A stretch of 64,000 bases of DNA from NCBI RefSeq assembly GCF_043641665.1, contig NC_092193.1:461501-525500 (forward strand), given 5' to 3'. The notes under the pieces were generated by a model, which worked only from the letters and a program-made list of their open reading frames with translations, was not told the origin of the DNA and searched no databases. This document shows, one piece after another, positions 10,260 to 23,600 of the stretch; the first letter of the stretch is position 1, and each line of letters opens with the position of its first letter. The position numbers and the translations under genes were made by a program. Source of the DNA: Enoplosus armatus. Taxonomy: Eukaryota; Chordata; Actinopteri; Centrarchiformes; Enoplosidae.

Positions 10260-13165
10260 TCAGCAGCTGACATACAACAAGCTACAGCAAACCAAGCACA
10301 GGGGCTAGCTATACTAGTCGCTCAAGTCCAGCAGCTAGCAGCAGCCCTCACCCAACCGGCAGCTTCACCTCCGGTGCCACCTCCGTCAGCTCCAGCCCAC
10401 GTTCTCCCTGGTCTGTCGCCGGAGCCCCGGGTAGGAACACCTGAATGCTACATGGGAGATCCAGAAAGCTGCAACCCCTTCATTATGAACTGTTCTATTC
10501 TCTTTGCTCTGCAGCCCCATACCTTTGCCTCTGAGGAGGCCAGAGTGGCGTTAACTATTAACCACTTGACTGGCCGAGCTCGCCTGTGGGGGACTGCTGA
10601 GTGGGAGCGCTGGACCCCCGCCTGCTCCTCCTTCCAAGCCTTCGCCACGGAGCTCCAAAAGGTGTTCGGTGTGGTCTCCATGGGCCCTGACGCTACAGGG
10701 GGCCTGCTGGGTCTGAGCCAGGGGGACCAGACTGTCTGACTATGCCATTGAGTTCCGCACCAGGGCTCGCCAGAGTGACTGGAACAAGGAAGCTCAGTGC
10801 AACACCTCTCTGCTGGGCCTAGGGCACTACAAAAAGGACAAGTTGGTTTGCCACGACCTTCCCTCCTCCCTGGACGGACTGACATCGAGCTGACATCCCG
10901 GGTCGACCAGCGCATCCAGGCGAGACGCAGAGAGGCGGCAGGGACACGCAGACTGGCGCTCATCGATCCGCTTGCGCATCATTCCTGAGACAGTGGGCGC
11001 TCCCATTGTTCAACAGACGAGGGAGCCCGAACCCATGCAGGTGGGCCGCACCAGTGTCACTCCGGAAGAGTGGGATTGCTGCCGCCAGGGGAATCTCTGC
11101 CTCTACTGTGGTCGATCAGGTCACTTCGTCTCCTGATGTTCTGCAAAAGGTCGGACTCACCAGTATTTCCCCCTCATCCTTGTGAAATTTCCCCTCATCA
11201 ACGCCCCCTGTACCACGCCCGGTTGTTGCTGGCTGAGGGTTCCCACACCCTCGCCACTTTCATTGACTCTTTCTTCTCCAGGCGACTGACCCCGGCCGAG
11301 AGGAACTATGACTATGATCGGCAATTGGGAGCTTCTGGCGGTCAAACTGGCCCTTGAGGAATGGTGCCACTGGCTTGAGGGAACGAAGCTGCCATTCTTG
11401 GTTTGGACTGACCACAAGAACTTGGAGTATATTCAGTCGGCCAAAAGACTAAACTCCCAATAGGCCAGATGGTCCTTCTTCCTCACTAGATTCAACTTTT
11501 CCCTCTTCTGCCAGCCCGGATCCCGCACTGTAAAGGCTGACGCCCTGTCCCGTCAGTTTCTGGGAGGAGGATTCTGTCTCCAGTTCCGATACCATTCTCC
11601 CCTCCTCCAACCTTATCGCATCACTCACCTGGGAGGTGAAGGAGAGGATTAAGTCTGCGTGCGAGGATCAGCCTGGGCCCAGCTCTTGTCCTCCTAATCA
11701 CCTGTTCATCTCTCCTTCCCTACAGTCCAACGTCCTCCAGTGGGCCCACAACTCCCGACTCTCCTGTCACCCTGGGATCCAGCGGACCAGAGAGGTGGTG
11801 CAGCAGAGATTTTGGTGGGCGAGCCTGGCTGAAGATACTCGGGTGTTTGTAAACGCCTGTCCGATCTGCAACCAACACAAACCTTCCCACCAAGCTCCCG
11901 CTGGACTCCTGCAACTGCTGCCTGTGCCCCATCGTCCCTGGTCCCACATCTCCTTGGACTTTGTCACTGGTCTGCCACCGTCTAACAGCCACACCACCAT
12001 CCTGACAGTGGTAGACCGGTTCAGTAAAATGGCACATTTAGTGCCTCTGCCCAAGATTTCCTCAGCCAAGGAGACTGCTGAGCTGGTGTTGCTGCACATC
12101 TTTCGCCTGCATGGTCTCCCTTCTGACATGGTCTCCGACCGGGGACCTCAGTTCACCTCCATTTTCTGTAAAGAATTTTGCACACTTGTAGGGGCCACCA
12201 TCAGTCTGTCATCCGGGTTTCATACCCAGTCCAACGGTCAGTCGGAGAGGATGAACCAGGAGATGGAGACTGCTCTATGCTGCATGGCCTCCCAGGACCC
12301 AGCATCCTGGTCCCAGCAACTCCTGTGGGTTGAGTGTGCCCACAACACTTTGACCAGCTCCACTACTGGACTCGTTCCAGTACACCCCCTTTCCTGCTCT
12401 AGAAAAAGAGATATCCTGCCCTTCCATCCAAGCCTTCACCCAACATTGCCGTAGGACCTAGACTCAAGCCAGAGCTTCCCTTCTCCGCTCCACTGACTGC
12501 TATGCCACGGCCACCAACCATCGCCGATCCAAAGCGCCCCCCTATCAAGTTGGCCAGAAGGTGTGGCTGTCGACCCGGGACCTGCCCTTGTGGGTAGAGT
12601 TCAAGAAGTTGGTCCCAGGTTCATTGGGCCATTTGAGATCCAGAAGGTCATCAACCCAGCAGCTGTGAGGCTTAAGTTACCCCGGCCCATGCGAGTCCAC
12701 CCCACATTCCGTGTCTCCAGGGTTAAGCTGGTCCATGAGAGCTCCTTGGTCCCCACTGCTCCTTCTCTGCTGCCACCTCGTATCATCGAAGGGGGTTCTG
12801 CCTACACGTCCACCTCCTCCTCTGTTCCCATCGTCGTGGGAGAGGTCTCCAGTACCTGGTCGATTGGGAGGGATACGGTCCTGAAGAGAGATCCTGGGTT
12901 CCTGCACGGCATGTCCTTGATGCTTCACTCATCAGGGAGTTCCATCAGCGCCACCCGGACCAAATGTCCAAACCCTCCACATCCTCAAGGGGCACCCCCC
13001 GTGTGGATCCACCTCCCCTTGCACCCGAGTCTTCCGACCACACCGAGGATGGCAAGGAACCTCCCTCAGACAAGGATGAGGAACCCCCTGAAGCGGAGGA
13101 GGAGGCCAACATGAACGTGTCCAATGAGTATTGGGTAATTTTAACTATCTTCTCTTATGCATGTA
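10260..13165 (+). mobile_element. Degenerate Ty3/Gypsy chromovirus-type retrotransposon
   Basis: LTR-retrotransposon remnant with domains in Gypsy order. Gag-like coding lies at 10374-10990. A CCHC zinc knuckle (CLYCGRSGHF) is near 11095-11140, broken by a stop. An RNase H piece runs from about 11280 to 11565. Integrase follows: zinc-binding part near 11740-11880, and a core with SLDFVTG, DRGPQFTS and SNGQSERMNQ at about 11950-12260. A chromodomain-like tail (YLVDWEGYG, near 12855) comes last. The whole RT region between zinc knuckle and RNase H is missing, and several frameshifts and stops occur (for example 10738 and 11461). I could not find long terminal repeats on either side. Higher GC than its surroundings. 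Inactive. Confidence 0.85.
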
Positions 13166-13559
13166 CTTAAGCAGTTGTCCATCTGTGATGAAGAAAGTTT
13201 AAGTATATAGTATACCTAGTACAAAGTATATAATCTCTGATCAGTCAACTTTACAATTTTGTGAATGTTGCTTTTCCCTTGTCAAGGTGTTCAGAGATTA
13301 TTGTGCCAAGACATGTAAACTCTTACAAAGACATTAGACTGGATGTATTTCACACTCTCAGAAACTAAAAACTAAAAGTCCTCCATAAACTGGTCACATA
13401 CCAAGAGAGATTTTCTAATGGTAATGTCCTAAAGACTACAGTGCACCCTGGGAATTATTCAGGCCTAGCATAGTGCTTCAGGTGGCTCAATCAGGTGAAT
13501 TACAACTGATTTTTTTTTTTTGGGTGAAGTTCTCTGGGTTTAATGAGTGAGAGCGACAG
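13166..13559. other. Gap between Gypsy and LINE
   Basis: AT-rich non-coding sequence with no gene. It may include the lost right end of the Gypsy element, but no second LTR copy is present to confirm that. Confidence 0.3.
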
Positions 13560-15228
13560 TCCTGGATTAAGATAGACTTTATTTATCCCACAGCGGGGAA
13601 ATTTACAAGTCACAAAGCAAAAGCAAAGACAGAAATGTGCAGAAACACACAGCAGACAAGCACTGTGTCAATAAAAACCAGAAGTATTTATTTTAAAAAC
13701 AATATATATATAATAAATACAGATATAAAAAATATGAGGAACAAAATAAATATAAATATATACACAGAAAATATAAAATCTGTACAGATGTGCAGATTTA
13801 TGTACAGAATTATATAGTCCTGTTAAACAGTCTTATAGCCGTAGGAATGAATGAAAGACCTGCGGTAGCGCTCCTTCTTACACCGTGGGTGTAGTAGTCT
13901 GCTGCTGAAGGAGCTGCTCAGGGCCCCCACAGTCTCGTGCAGGGGGTGAGAGGTGTTGTCCATGATGGATATCAGCTTGGCTAACATCCTCCTATCTCCC
14001 ACCTCCTCAATGGAGTCCAGCAGACAGTCCAGAACAGAGCCGGCTCGCCTAATCAGTCTGTTGAGCCTCCTCCTATCCCTGTCCGTGCTGCCCCCCCCCC
14101 CCCCATAGAAGATAGCCGAAGCTACCACAGTGTCATAAAAAGTCCGGAGCAGTTTCCTGCACACACTGAAGGACCTCAGCCTCCTCAGCAGGTGGAAGCG
14201 GCTTTGACCCTTCTTGTACAGGGCCTGAGTGTGGTCAGACCAGTCCAGTTTATTGTTCAGGAGAACACCCAGGAATTTGTAGTTCTCCACCAGCTCAATG
14301 TCCAAACCCTGGATGTTCACCGGTGTGATGCTGGATGACTTCCCCCTGAAATCGATCATCATCTCCTTCGTCTTGCTGGCGTTGATGTGAAGCTGGTTGA
14401 GCTCACACCAGCTGACAAAGTGGCTGATGACCTCCCTGTATTCCAGGTGGTTCCCCTCAGACACACATCCAACGATGGCAGTGTCGTCACAGAACTTCTG
14501 GATGTGACAGCTGACAGTGTTGTGTCTGAAGTCCGAGGTGTAGAGGGTGAAGAGGAATGGAGAGAGAACCGTACCCTGGGGGGCCCCCGTGCTGCAGACC
14601 ACCACATCAGACACACAGTCCCGGAGCCTCACATACTGTGGTCTGTTGGTGAGGTAGTCGATTGTCCATGAAGCCAGGTGACGGTCAACTCCCGCTCCCT
14701 CCAACTTCACCCTCAGCAGTGCTGGCTGGATGGTGTTGAAGGCACTGGAGAAGAAGTTATGGACTGGTGATGGTCTGGTGTTAATAAGGAAGGGGACGAG
14801 CAGGGGGGTGGAGTGGAGGGCAGCTTGGGGAGGTGTGAAGAGGGGGCAGGATAGGTGGGGGAGGGAGACTGGGCAGAATCGAATCTGTTGAAAGTCCCTG
14901 TCTCCACTGTCCTGGTGTCTCCCCTCACCTTTTCCATGTCCAGAGATCTTCTTAAGTCCTCTCCAGTAGCTTAAGTAGCTCTCCTTGCCCTTCCTTATTT
15001 GTTGCCGGAGCCGCTTCTGGATGCTCCGCAGCTGCTCTTTGTCCCCCGACCTAAAGGCCCTCTTCTTTTCATTCAGCAGGGCCTTAATGTCGGGGGTCAC
15101 CCAGGGTTTGTTGTTGGGAAAACACTGTACCTTCTTGGAAGGCACCGTATTCTCCACGCAGAAGTTGATATAGTCCGTAATGCAGTGGGTCAAACTGTCA
15201 ATGTCCTCCCCATGACTCACTTTTTACT
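13560..15228 (-). mobile_element. Antisense LINE with internal deletion, open RT frame
   Basis: Non-LTR retrotransposon read on the minus strand. An ORF of 465 codons (15220-13823) starts in the endonuclease-RT linker (ENTVPSKKVQCFPNNKPW), then jumps through a low-quality stretch (about 14940-14750) into the RT palm: SAFNTIQPALL, STGAPQGTVLSPFLFTLY and FCDD (usually F-A/S-DD) near 14500. The C-terminal FLGVLLNNKLDWSDHT and the LINE tail domain follow. The jump omits the RT fingers, so this is an internally deleted copy whose frame stayed open by chance. The 3' UTR ends near 13565 with the gactttatttatccca type tail seen in other fish LINE copies. A poly-C run at about 14091-14104 lies inside the frame. 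Confidence 0.85.
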
Positions 15229-16329
15229 TTTCTCCAATGAAGAGACACAGAATGAAAGGATTAACTTAAAGCTTTGGACTGCTCCTTTAAACCTTATAAA
15301 CATGGACCTTTTGTTCTTTGTCTTATCAATGATGTCATTAAGGTTTTAGGGATTTTAAAGCAACATTATGTAACTGACTTTTCATTTATTGATTAAGTCT
15401 TTTTGGACTATTCATCATCATATTTTTGCCTGTAAAAGTTGTCATTTTGACTCACTGTGTCTTGATTTTGATTAACTGAGAATTGATCGATCGATTGATT
15501 CTTAACATGTGGCCAAATCAGCCTCCATGAGAAATGAAAAACGGTTTATGTTGAAAATATAATTCTCCTTTGAAGCTTCCTCCAGTTTCTATGAATCAAA
15601 TAAATCAGCTGAAATGAAAATAAAGGCCCTGAAGCGCCTCGACAGCCTGAGGCTTGTTTAAAGGTCGATGTGTCGGGACGCTGCAGGTCTGAACCTCCCC
15701 CTCGCTGTGACCTCTGACCCTCAGACGGCTACGACAGGAAAGAAATTGTTCAACACAAATATCTAAATCACAGATCCTTAACATTAGTTTTTTCCTGTGA
15801 TTCTCAACTTCCTCTGTTATATTATAATAATCATTATTATTATTAATAATAATAATAATCTTATTTCCACATGGAGATCAATGAAGTATTTCTGATTCTA
15901 ATTACTATAGTTTGTTATTTAATTTGATTCATCAGGTTCTTATTATTTCTCTGTTCCATCCACTGCATGAAATATGTTCTCTCAAACTGTAAAATCATTT
16001 ATTGTTGAACTCTTCAACTACCTTTGAATACTCTGATTAACTGGAATGAAACGTTGAACAGTGTTTCTACTGGTTAGGACTTTATATGTTTACCCTTTTT
16101 ATGATCTATTGACCATATCCTTCAAATCATATTCCTGCTAAACATGAACAATAAATTCCCGGGGAACTTTAAGGTGAAACACGAAGGGATTCTGTTTCAT
16201 AGCGAGTGTGGCCTTTATTTTGAAATGTGGAGACGGAAGCTGTTGTTGACCTGAGTTCAGTTTTGTTTCTGACCTCACTTCAGTTGACTCGGTCAGCAGC
16301 CCGGTGCGGATCAGACCGACTCTGCAGAG
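15229..16329. other. adhfe1 upstream flank
   Basis: No gene seen. It contains AAT/ATT-rich sequence (about 15825-15860) and the presumed adhfe1 promoter and 5' UTR immediately before 16330. rrs1, which lies between CRH and ADHFE1 in human as I recall, is not visible here. Confidence 0.4.
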
Positions 16330-17593
16330 ATGGCGGGACGGGACCGGATCGTTCACCTGCTCAGACAGCTCGAGCGCGCGGCGTAAGTTGAACACACGTT
16401 CACTAAGAACTTATTGAAAGCTGCAGGTGACATAATGACATCACGTAAACAACCGCTGTGACGTTTCAGGCTGCAGAACCCCCCACTTGTTGTTTTTCTC
16501 TGGGGAAGAGAAGGTGACGCCAAACTCCATTCAGAAATCTACCCGTTTTAAAACTCTGTATGTTAGAATGCAGGTTGTACACGGCGCAGAGTTCTGTTGA
16601 AGACATTTTCTAAATCAGTGGAAAGTTCGGCAAACACGTGACGCACCGGGACGCACCGGGAAGCTCCGGGAAGCTCCGGGATGTGCCTCGTGTCTCGTTT
16701 CGTCACTTCGCACTGAGAGAATAAATATTTCGTGTAAAAGTCAACATGATCACACAGGTGTTCATATCGTGTTTTTATCCTCTGTCAGATCTGTGAAACC
16801 TTTATTCTCTGCAGACCAGATGAGACCAGGTCCAGATCTAAAACTGCTCTACTTGACCTGTTAAACCTTTATTTCATTAACACGGAGATGCTGAAGAGCC
16901 TCTTGATTTTAATTGTGAAAGTTTGCTCTTGCTTTCACTGCAGAGACCACATGACACCAGGTCTTGATCCAGCAGTTTGGTACTGATCAGTCAGACGTGG
17001 TCTAGACTCACACACTCAACAATGTTTTTGACCATGGTTGAGATTTTTGAAACAGTTAAACAGTTTGTCTTTTCTCCAGACCACATGAGACCAGGTCCAG
17101 ATCTAAAAGTACTGTTCTAGAAGTGGCCAACCCTGGTCTAGATTTACATGCAGACCCTAAAGAATGATTTAGGCCGTTTCAGATTTGTAAAACCTTTATT
17201 TTTAATTTTTTTTCACTACAGAGACCACATGAGACCAGGTCCAAAACTAGACCTTAAAGAGAATTTCAGACCCATTTCCGACCTTTACTGTTTTTACAAA
17301 CATCTGCCTCTGAGCAGAGACAACTAGTTATTTTATTCAAACAAAGTTGTCAGATTTGAGGATGAATATTAAGGTGATTTGAAAAGATTTCTCTGATTCA
17401 GAGATGTTCAGGAGTTGTACAAACTGTACATTATAACAATAAACTTTCTTTAAAGTTGCAGAAATTTGAATGGAGTTCTGCTCTGTGTGACATGAATGTT
17501 TTTGTGTGCAGGTGCAGATGTCCTGCTCACTCCAACACCTTCCACCAAGGTACTGGCTGGGTGTCCTTCACCCCGTCTCTGCAAGAAAGCTCC

Positions 17594-17643
<50 letters not shown>

Positions 17644-20600
17644 TAGGGTTATCAATATTTAACTTCTGCATATCAATCAGTGTTATGCACTGGTTGATAA
17701 CCACCAGGCGGGACAACAATAAGCGGACAGATGTACTGTGATTCCTTTGGGATAAAACCACACTGAATAAAATCTGTCATTCATCAGACACTTCAATTCT
17801 GATTGATCTGGATCAATAATAGATATTCACCATCAGCCGATCAGTGATCCACACACAGATATGATTCAGGTGTTTGTTGAGGTAACTGAGCTTCTCCTGC
17901 AGGTGCCGGAGCTGCAACCTGCACCGTCCGGAAGACAGACTACGCCTTCGAGGTAACTCGCACCAAACTGAACAACAATCTGTTGGTACAAACTTACGAT
18001 GTCTGTTCTTGTCTGTTGATGTTGGCACAGAGACGCGTTTATTTAAACATATAATCAAAGTAATACTACCTCTACTACTTCAGTGTTTTTGAGTTGTGCT
18101 GTTTGTTTCTGTCAGATGGCGAGTTCCAACATCAGATATGGAGAAGGAGTCAGCAGAGAGATCGGCATGGTAACCAAACGTCATCATCACCATCATCAAA
18201 ATACACTGAACATCTGGCCTGACGTTATAGTGCAAAAACTGATGCAGATGCCTGCAGTGTAAACAGACAAAAGTCAGACGTTTCTAATTCGTTTCTGTCT
18301 CACCTTATTAAGGTGGCCACATCGCTAGATGCTAATAGCTAATTCTGCTCTCTGAGCCTGAAGTTCCTTCTTGGTACATTTTCCTTTACTTTTGTGACTT
18401 GTGCAAGTTATAACACACTTCAGATTGTAGCTCAACCCTACAGGTAGGCACTACCCCTCATATGTTCACAAGGTGAAGAAACGATGACACTGACCTCCAT
18501 TCAAAAATCTGCCAGTGGTTCAACATTCATCTGCTCCACTTTGTAGAGCTTAAATGATGACAGTTTCTGAGTCAGCAGGGTGTCTTTAAAAATGTGGCAT
18601 TCATATGAGGCACTTGAAAGCATTTATTTCTACTTAAATGATTTCCTTTCTGTCGCGAGCAGCAGGAACCAGCTTCTCATTGTGCTGCTCATTTCTGTTT
18701 TTTGCATACAAAGTCTTTGTGGCTTCCAATTCACCATGTAAGGCAGAATTAAAGGGATACTGTCTCTTGGCTGATTCTCCAGTGTTAACACAACTTCTAA
18801 TTTGGCCCGCGATGACATAATTCCAGCCTAAAGATCTCTGAAAAAAACAGACCAGAGTCCAGCTGTTAAAAGTGCGCTTTTATCACAACAAGCTTTCAGC
18901 AAAATATGCAAATTATTTGTCTGAACAGAAAGTTGACGTAAATAAAATAATTCGGAGAAGTCTGAGAAAATATTTTAACTGGGTCGTCTCTTTTCATGTG
19001 TGTGAGTGGTTCTGTCCTCAGTGTGTTGTTGTTCTCCGGTTCTCCTGCAGGACCTGCAGAACCTCGGAGCTCGGAACGTCTGTCTGATGACGGACAAGAA
19101 CTTGTCCCGCCTCCCTCCGATGAAGGCCGTCCTGGAGTCTCTGGCCAAGAACGGAGTCAAGTACAAAGTCTACGACAACGTCCGGGTGGAGCCCACCGAC
19201 ACCAGGTGAGACACTAAACTGTGGCTGGTAAAATCCTGCTCTCTGATTGGCTGTAAGGTGTGGAGTCAATAACGAACTCCCAGGTGTCCATGTAGAGACG
19301 ATAATGTTGTCATTTTGTCCATTCATTTCTTAGAGTCCTCAAAAGTACATTAATGTCATCCTCTCTGTAGTTTTAAAGAAGCCATTGCGTTTGCTAAGAA
19401 CGGCTCGTTTGACGTGTTCGTGGCGGTGGGCGGGGGCTCTGTGATTGACACATGTAAAGCAGCCAATCTGTACGCGTGTCACCCCGACGCCGACTTCCTG
19501 GACTTCGTCAACGCGCCGATCGGCAAAGGGAAGCCGATCACCGGAGCGCTGAAGCCGCTCATCGCAGGTAACGGGAAACACTGTGGTTACCACGGCAACC
19601 ACTAGGGTTAGGATGGTTAGCTGAGGGCAGGAGGCGGGGCCAGGACACTGCAAGGATGATTGACAGCTGACAGTTTAATGTTAAGTCACAGGTTTTACAA
19701 TAAAAAATGTTTATAGGCACTTAATAACCAGGTTAATGTGGACTTAATGAAGAGGTCATGATGTTTTATGAAGAATGTATCCAATCCTGATGATTAATAA
19801 CAGACCAGTAAATCAATAGTAATAACATTTAGTCTGTCTACAATAGTCATATATTTATTTAGAAATGTATTTATTAATTCATAAATTCAATTTTTAAATA
19901 TTTGTTGTTAAATTGATTTTTTTTAATAGTTCCTTCTTGCCAAACAAACTTTTCATCAAATAGATTTTTGAATGTAATTAAAATTTTCTGACTTAAATTA
20001 ATACTTTTCAGTTACTAATATTAATCAGTTTCATTTCGATATAATTATCATTATTTTTAAATCTACTATACTAACTAATAACTACAATAAATTAATGTGT
20101 TGATTTCCTCCTCCTGTCTGTGGTGTGAGTTGTGAAATAATAATAATAATGATAATAATACATTCTTAATGAAGTTGGTTTTATTTTAAATGAATTCCTT
20201 TCTTGTCTGCCTCCTCCCACCAAACAAAAAATTGCAAAAATCCTCATCAATGTGAGAAATCTTTGCTCATCGCTGTTTATGTCTTAAATGAATGAATTAT
20301 TTATTTATTATTGAATTGGATTTCCCTCTTGTATATTTATAGATTAGGTTATATTTCATCCTCCAGGAGATAATAGATCCAAACAAGATAAAAACCTGAA
20401 TAAAACTAAAGTTGAGTGAAGACTCGGACGTTCTGACTGACAGCAGTTCATCTCCTTTCTCTAAACTCTGTTGACATCTGAAACTACGAACTGCGTCGTA
20501 GTGAAGTGTTGGAAGGTAACCTCAGCAGAAACGGATCTCTTGTCTTATCTGTAGAGATTACTGAGGTCAAGAGTCACGGTCACTTCATTCATATGTTTTA

Positions 20601-23600
20601 CTCTCATTTGTACTTTGCACTTCAGTTCCTACAACTGCAGGAACGGGCAGTGAGACCACCGGAGTTGCCATCTTTGACTTTGAGCCTCTGAAAGCCAAAA
20701 CAGGTAAAAATAAATTCATCTTTAAATGAATGTTTGCTGCTCAGTTCCACATTTGTAACTTTTGCTTCAGGGACTCGTCATCATAATTAAATAAAAGCCA
20801 AACTTCTTTCAGTTTGAAGACATTCATCTGAAGTGTCTTCAGTTCACTTAATAAAGTAGATTCTCAGCCTGTTTAAACCACAGACTGTATATAAAGATGG
20901 CCGACGCGTCTCCACCGTAGACTGTATATAAAGATGGCCGACGCGTCTCCACCACAGACTGTATATAAAGATGGCCGACTCGTCTCCACCGTAGACTGTA
21001 TATAAAGATGGCCGACGCGTCTCCACCGTAGACTGTATATAAAGATGGCCGACGCGTCTCCACCACAGACTGTATGTAAAGATGGCCGACGCGTCTCCAC
21101 CACAGACTGTATATAAAGATGGCCGACGCGTCTCCACCACAGACTGTATGTAAAGATGGCCGATGCGTTTCCACCACAACGTTTGTCAACAACAACAAAA
21201 GTGTCAAATATAATTTGTCACGGTGACATCAGCCTGAGCTGTGATTGGTTGTCTGTGTTCAGGTATCGCCAGCAGAGCCATCAGACCTACACTGGGCATC
21301 GTGGACCCGACACACACACTGAGCATGCCCGAGAGAGTCGCCGCCAACAGCGGCTTCGATGTGCTCTGGTCTGTCTCTTTGTCTGTCTGTCTACTGTCTG
21401 TCTGTCTCTCATCTGTCTGTCTGTGGAGGGGGTTTCACAACGTTAATTGACCTTCAGAGACGAGTCCAGGATGTGATCACTGTGATCAATGACTGATTGA
21501 TCGATCATCACATTGACCATCTGATGAGTTGAGGCTAACATGATATTATTTAAAATGATAGTCATACAATTTACTTTTGAAATATTTAAACTAATTGAAT
21601 ACATTTTTAATTGCAATACGTTTAAATAGTTCTATTTAAATGTTTCTCTTGCCAAATCTTTTTTCTTTTTTATCTTTTTCTGTCCTTTCTACTAAATATT
21701 AAAGATGCTATAGATGCTTAATGCTTATATGCATAAATCTGATCACCAGCTGATTAATATAATAACAATAATAATATGCGGTATATACAGTGTATGTTCA
21801 TCACAGAGACTTTTCTGTTCAGGTCAGTTTACAGTCAACAAGCTGAAAATGTCACCGTCTGATTCGTGTTGTCGAGCAGCCGTGACCTCTGACCCCTGCA
21901 GCTGTCAGAGGAACCTTTCACCTACAGACAGTCGTCCTGAGGCCTCAGAGAGTCTCAGTGTGAACATTAACACACCAACACGTGTGTTAGTGTTTGCATG
22001 AGACACTAAAGTCTGAAGACATGAAGGACACAAAGAGGGACAACTCTGTGGAAGGTCTCCATATGAACCAGAGTCCAGTCGTGTGAATTTTACAAATCAT
22101 TTACCTTTACCTAATACCTAATTCCCTCTTCACGTTGTTGTTACTACTCTTATTATTGTTATTATTATTAATATTAACAACAAATCGAACGGATGTGTAC
22201 GTGTGGGTCTTCGTCCTGTGAAATATTTGGGTTTTTAAAGTAATGAGTAACAGTAACATTAACATTTGTTCTCATCTCAGTTTCTCAACACATTCAAAAG
22301 TTTCTAATTTCATGTTTGTTTTTAAAACTTTTCTTCATTTTTTTCATAATATTTTTTTGTTATTTTGATTTTTAAAGATTCTTTTTTATTTAATTTTACT
22401 AGATTTTGTTTTTGTTTTTGAATTATTTTAATTGAATGTATGTTCATTTCTTTTACTATTTAATTTGTTGTATAGTAGCTTTTATTTTAGTTTTACTGTT
22501 TTTTTATTTTGTTTTTTTTTATATTTTATGATTAAAGTGTTGTTTCTAGTTAGTTGTTTTCATGAGGTGAATAAATCTAAAGCAGACGGGGCTGTTAAAG
22601 AGGAAGTGTTGTTATCGGACAACTAACAATTATAATAATTACCTGTTTTATTTCCTTCAGTCATGCTCTGGAGTCGTACACCGCTCTGCCCTACAACCAG
22701 AGGAGCCCCTGCCCCCCCAACCCCATCAACCGTCCCGCCTACCAGGGCAGCAACCCCATCAGCGATGTCTGGTCCCGCCACGCCCTCAATGTGGTCGCCA
22801 AGTACATGAAACGGTAAATAAAGTTGAACTGGAGGTAAATCTGGAGAACCACAGAGAACGGTAAATGGTCTCACTTATATAGCGCTTTTCATCCTTCACG
22901 GTTCTGCCCTGCTCTACCTCCCGTGCGACAGCGCTAACCACTGCGCCACCATGCAGTTGTGTTGCATGCAACCTGTTTGGGTTCCCAGAGGAACTCCACC
23001 CAAGTTTATTTCGAAGAAAGTGTTGATTTTATTTGTTTGTTTGTTTGTGTTATAACCATCTGAGGTTAGTGTGTCTACAGACTGCAGCAGGTTGACGGTT
23101 CATGAAATGAATCCAGATCAGGGTCCTGATGAATTTTTGATTTGAGAAATACTTAAGAAATGAAAGCACAGAAAATAACACAATTCGTAGACACTTATAT
23201 AATATATAATATATAATCAAAAAACAAATAATCCTGCTCACTGTTGATCACTTCACTACTCAACTTTAAGGAAGTTTAGGAGTCAAAAGTTGTTAAAAAG
23301 AACTTTAAAATGTCAGATATAACTTAAAGTGGCAATGGACCCCCCCCACATGACAGGCATGAGTGCTTATAGGGAACCAGTCTAAAGGCTGATGGTGTCA
23401 TTATTCTACAGCCGTTACATCGTGTTCAACATTTACTTCATGATGACGAGTTCAACTTTAAATGAAATAAAAATGAAATTAAACTTAAATTAAAACAAAG
23501 ATTAAATAAAGATTCATGTAACATTTTAGAAATCAAAACTAATATGTGAAATAAAACTTAATAAAATAAAAGACTAGCTTAACACAACACAAATAATAAA

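Noticed and set aside
20844..21207. Three overlapping 76-119-codon minus-strand frames
   Set aside because: Artefacts of the 37-bp minisatellite in adhfe1 intron 7.
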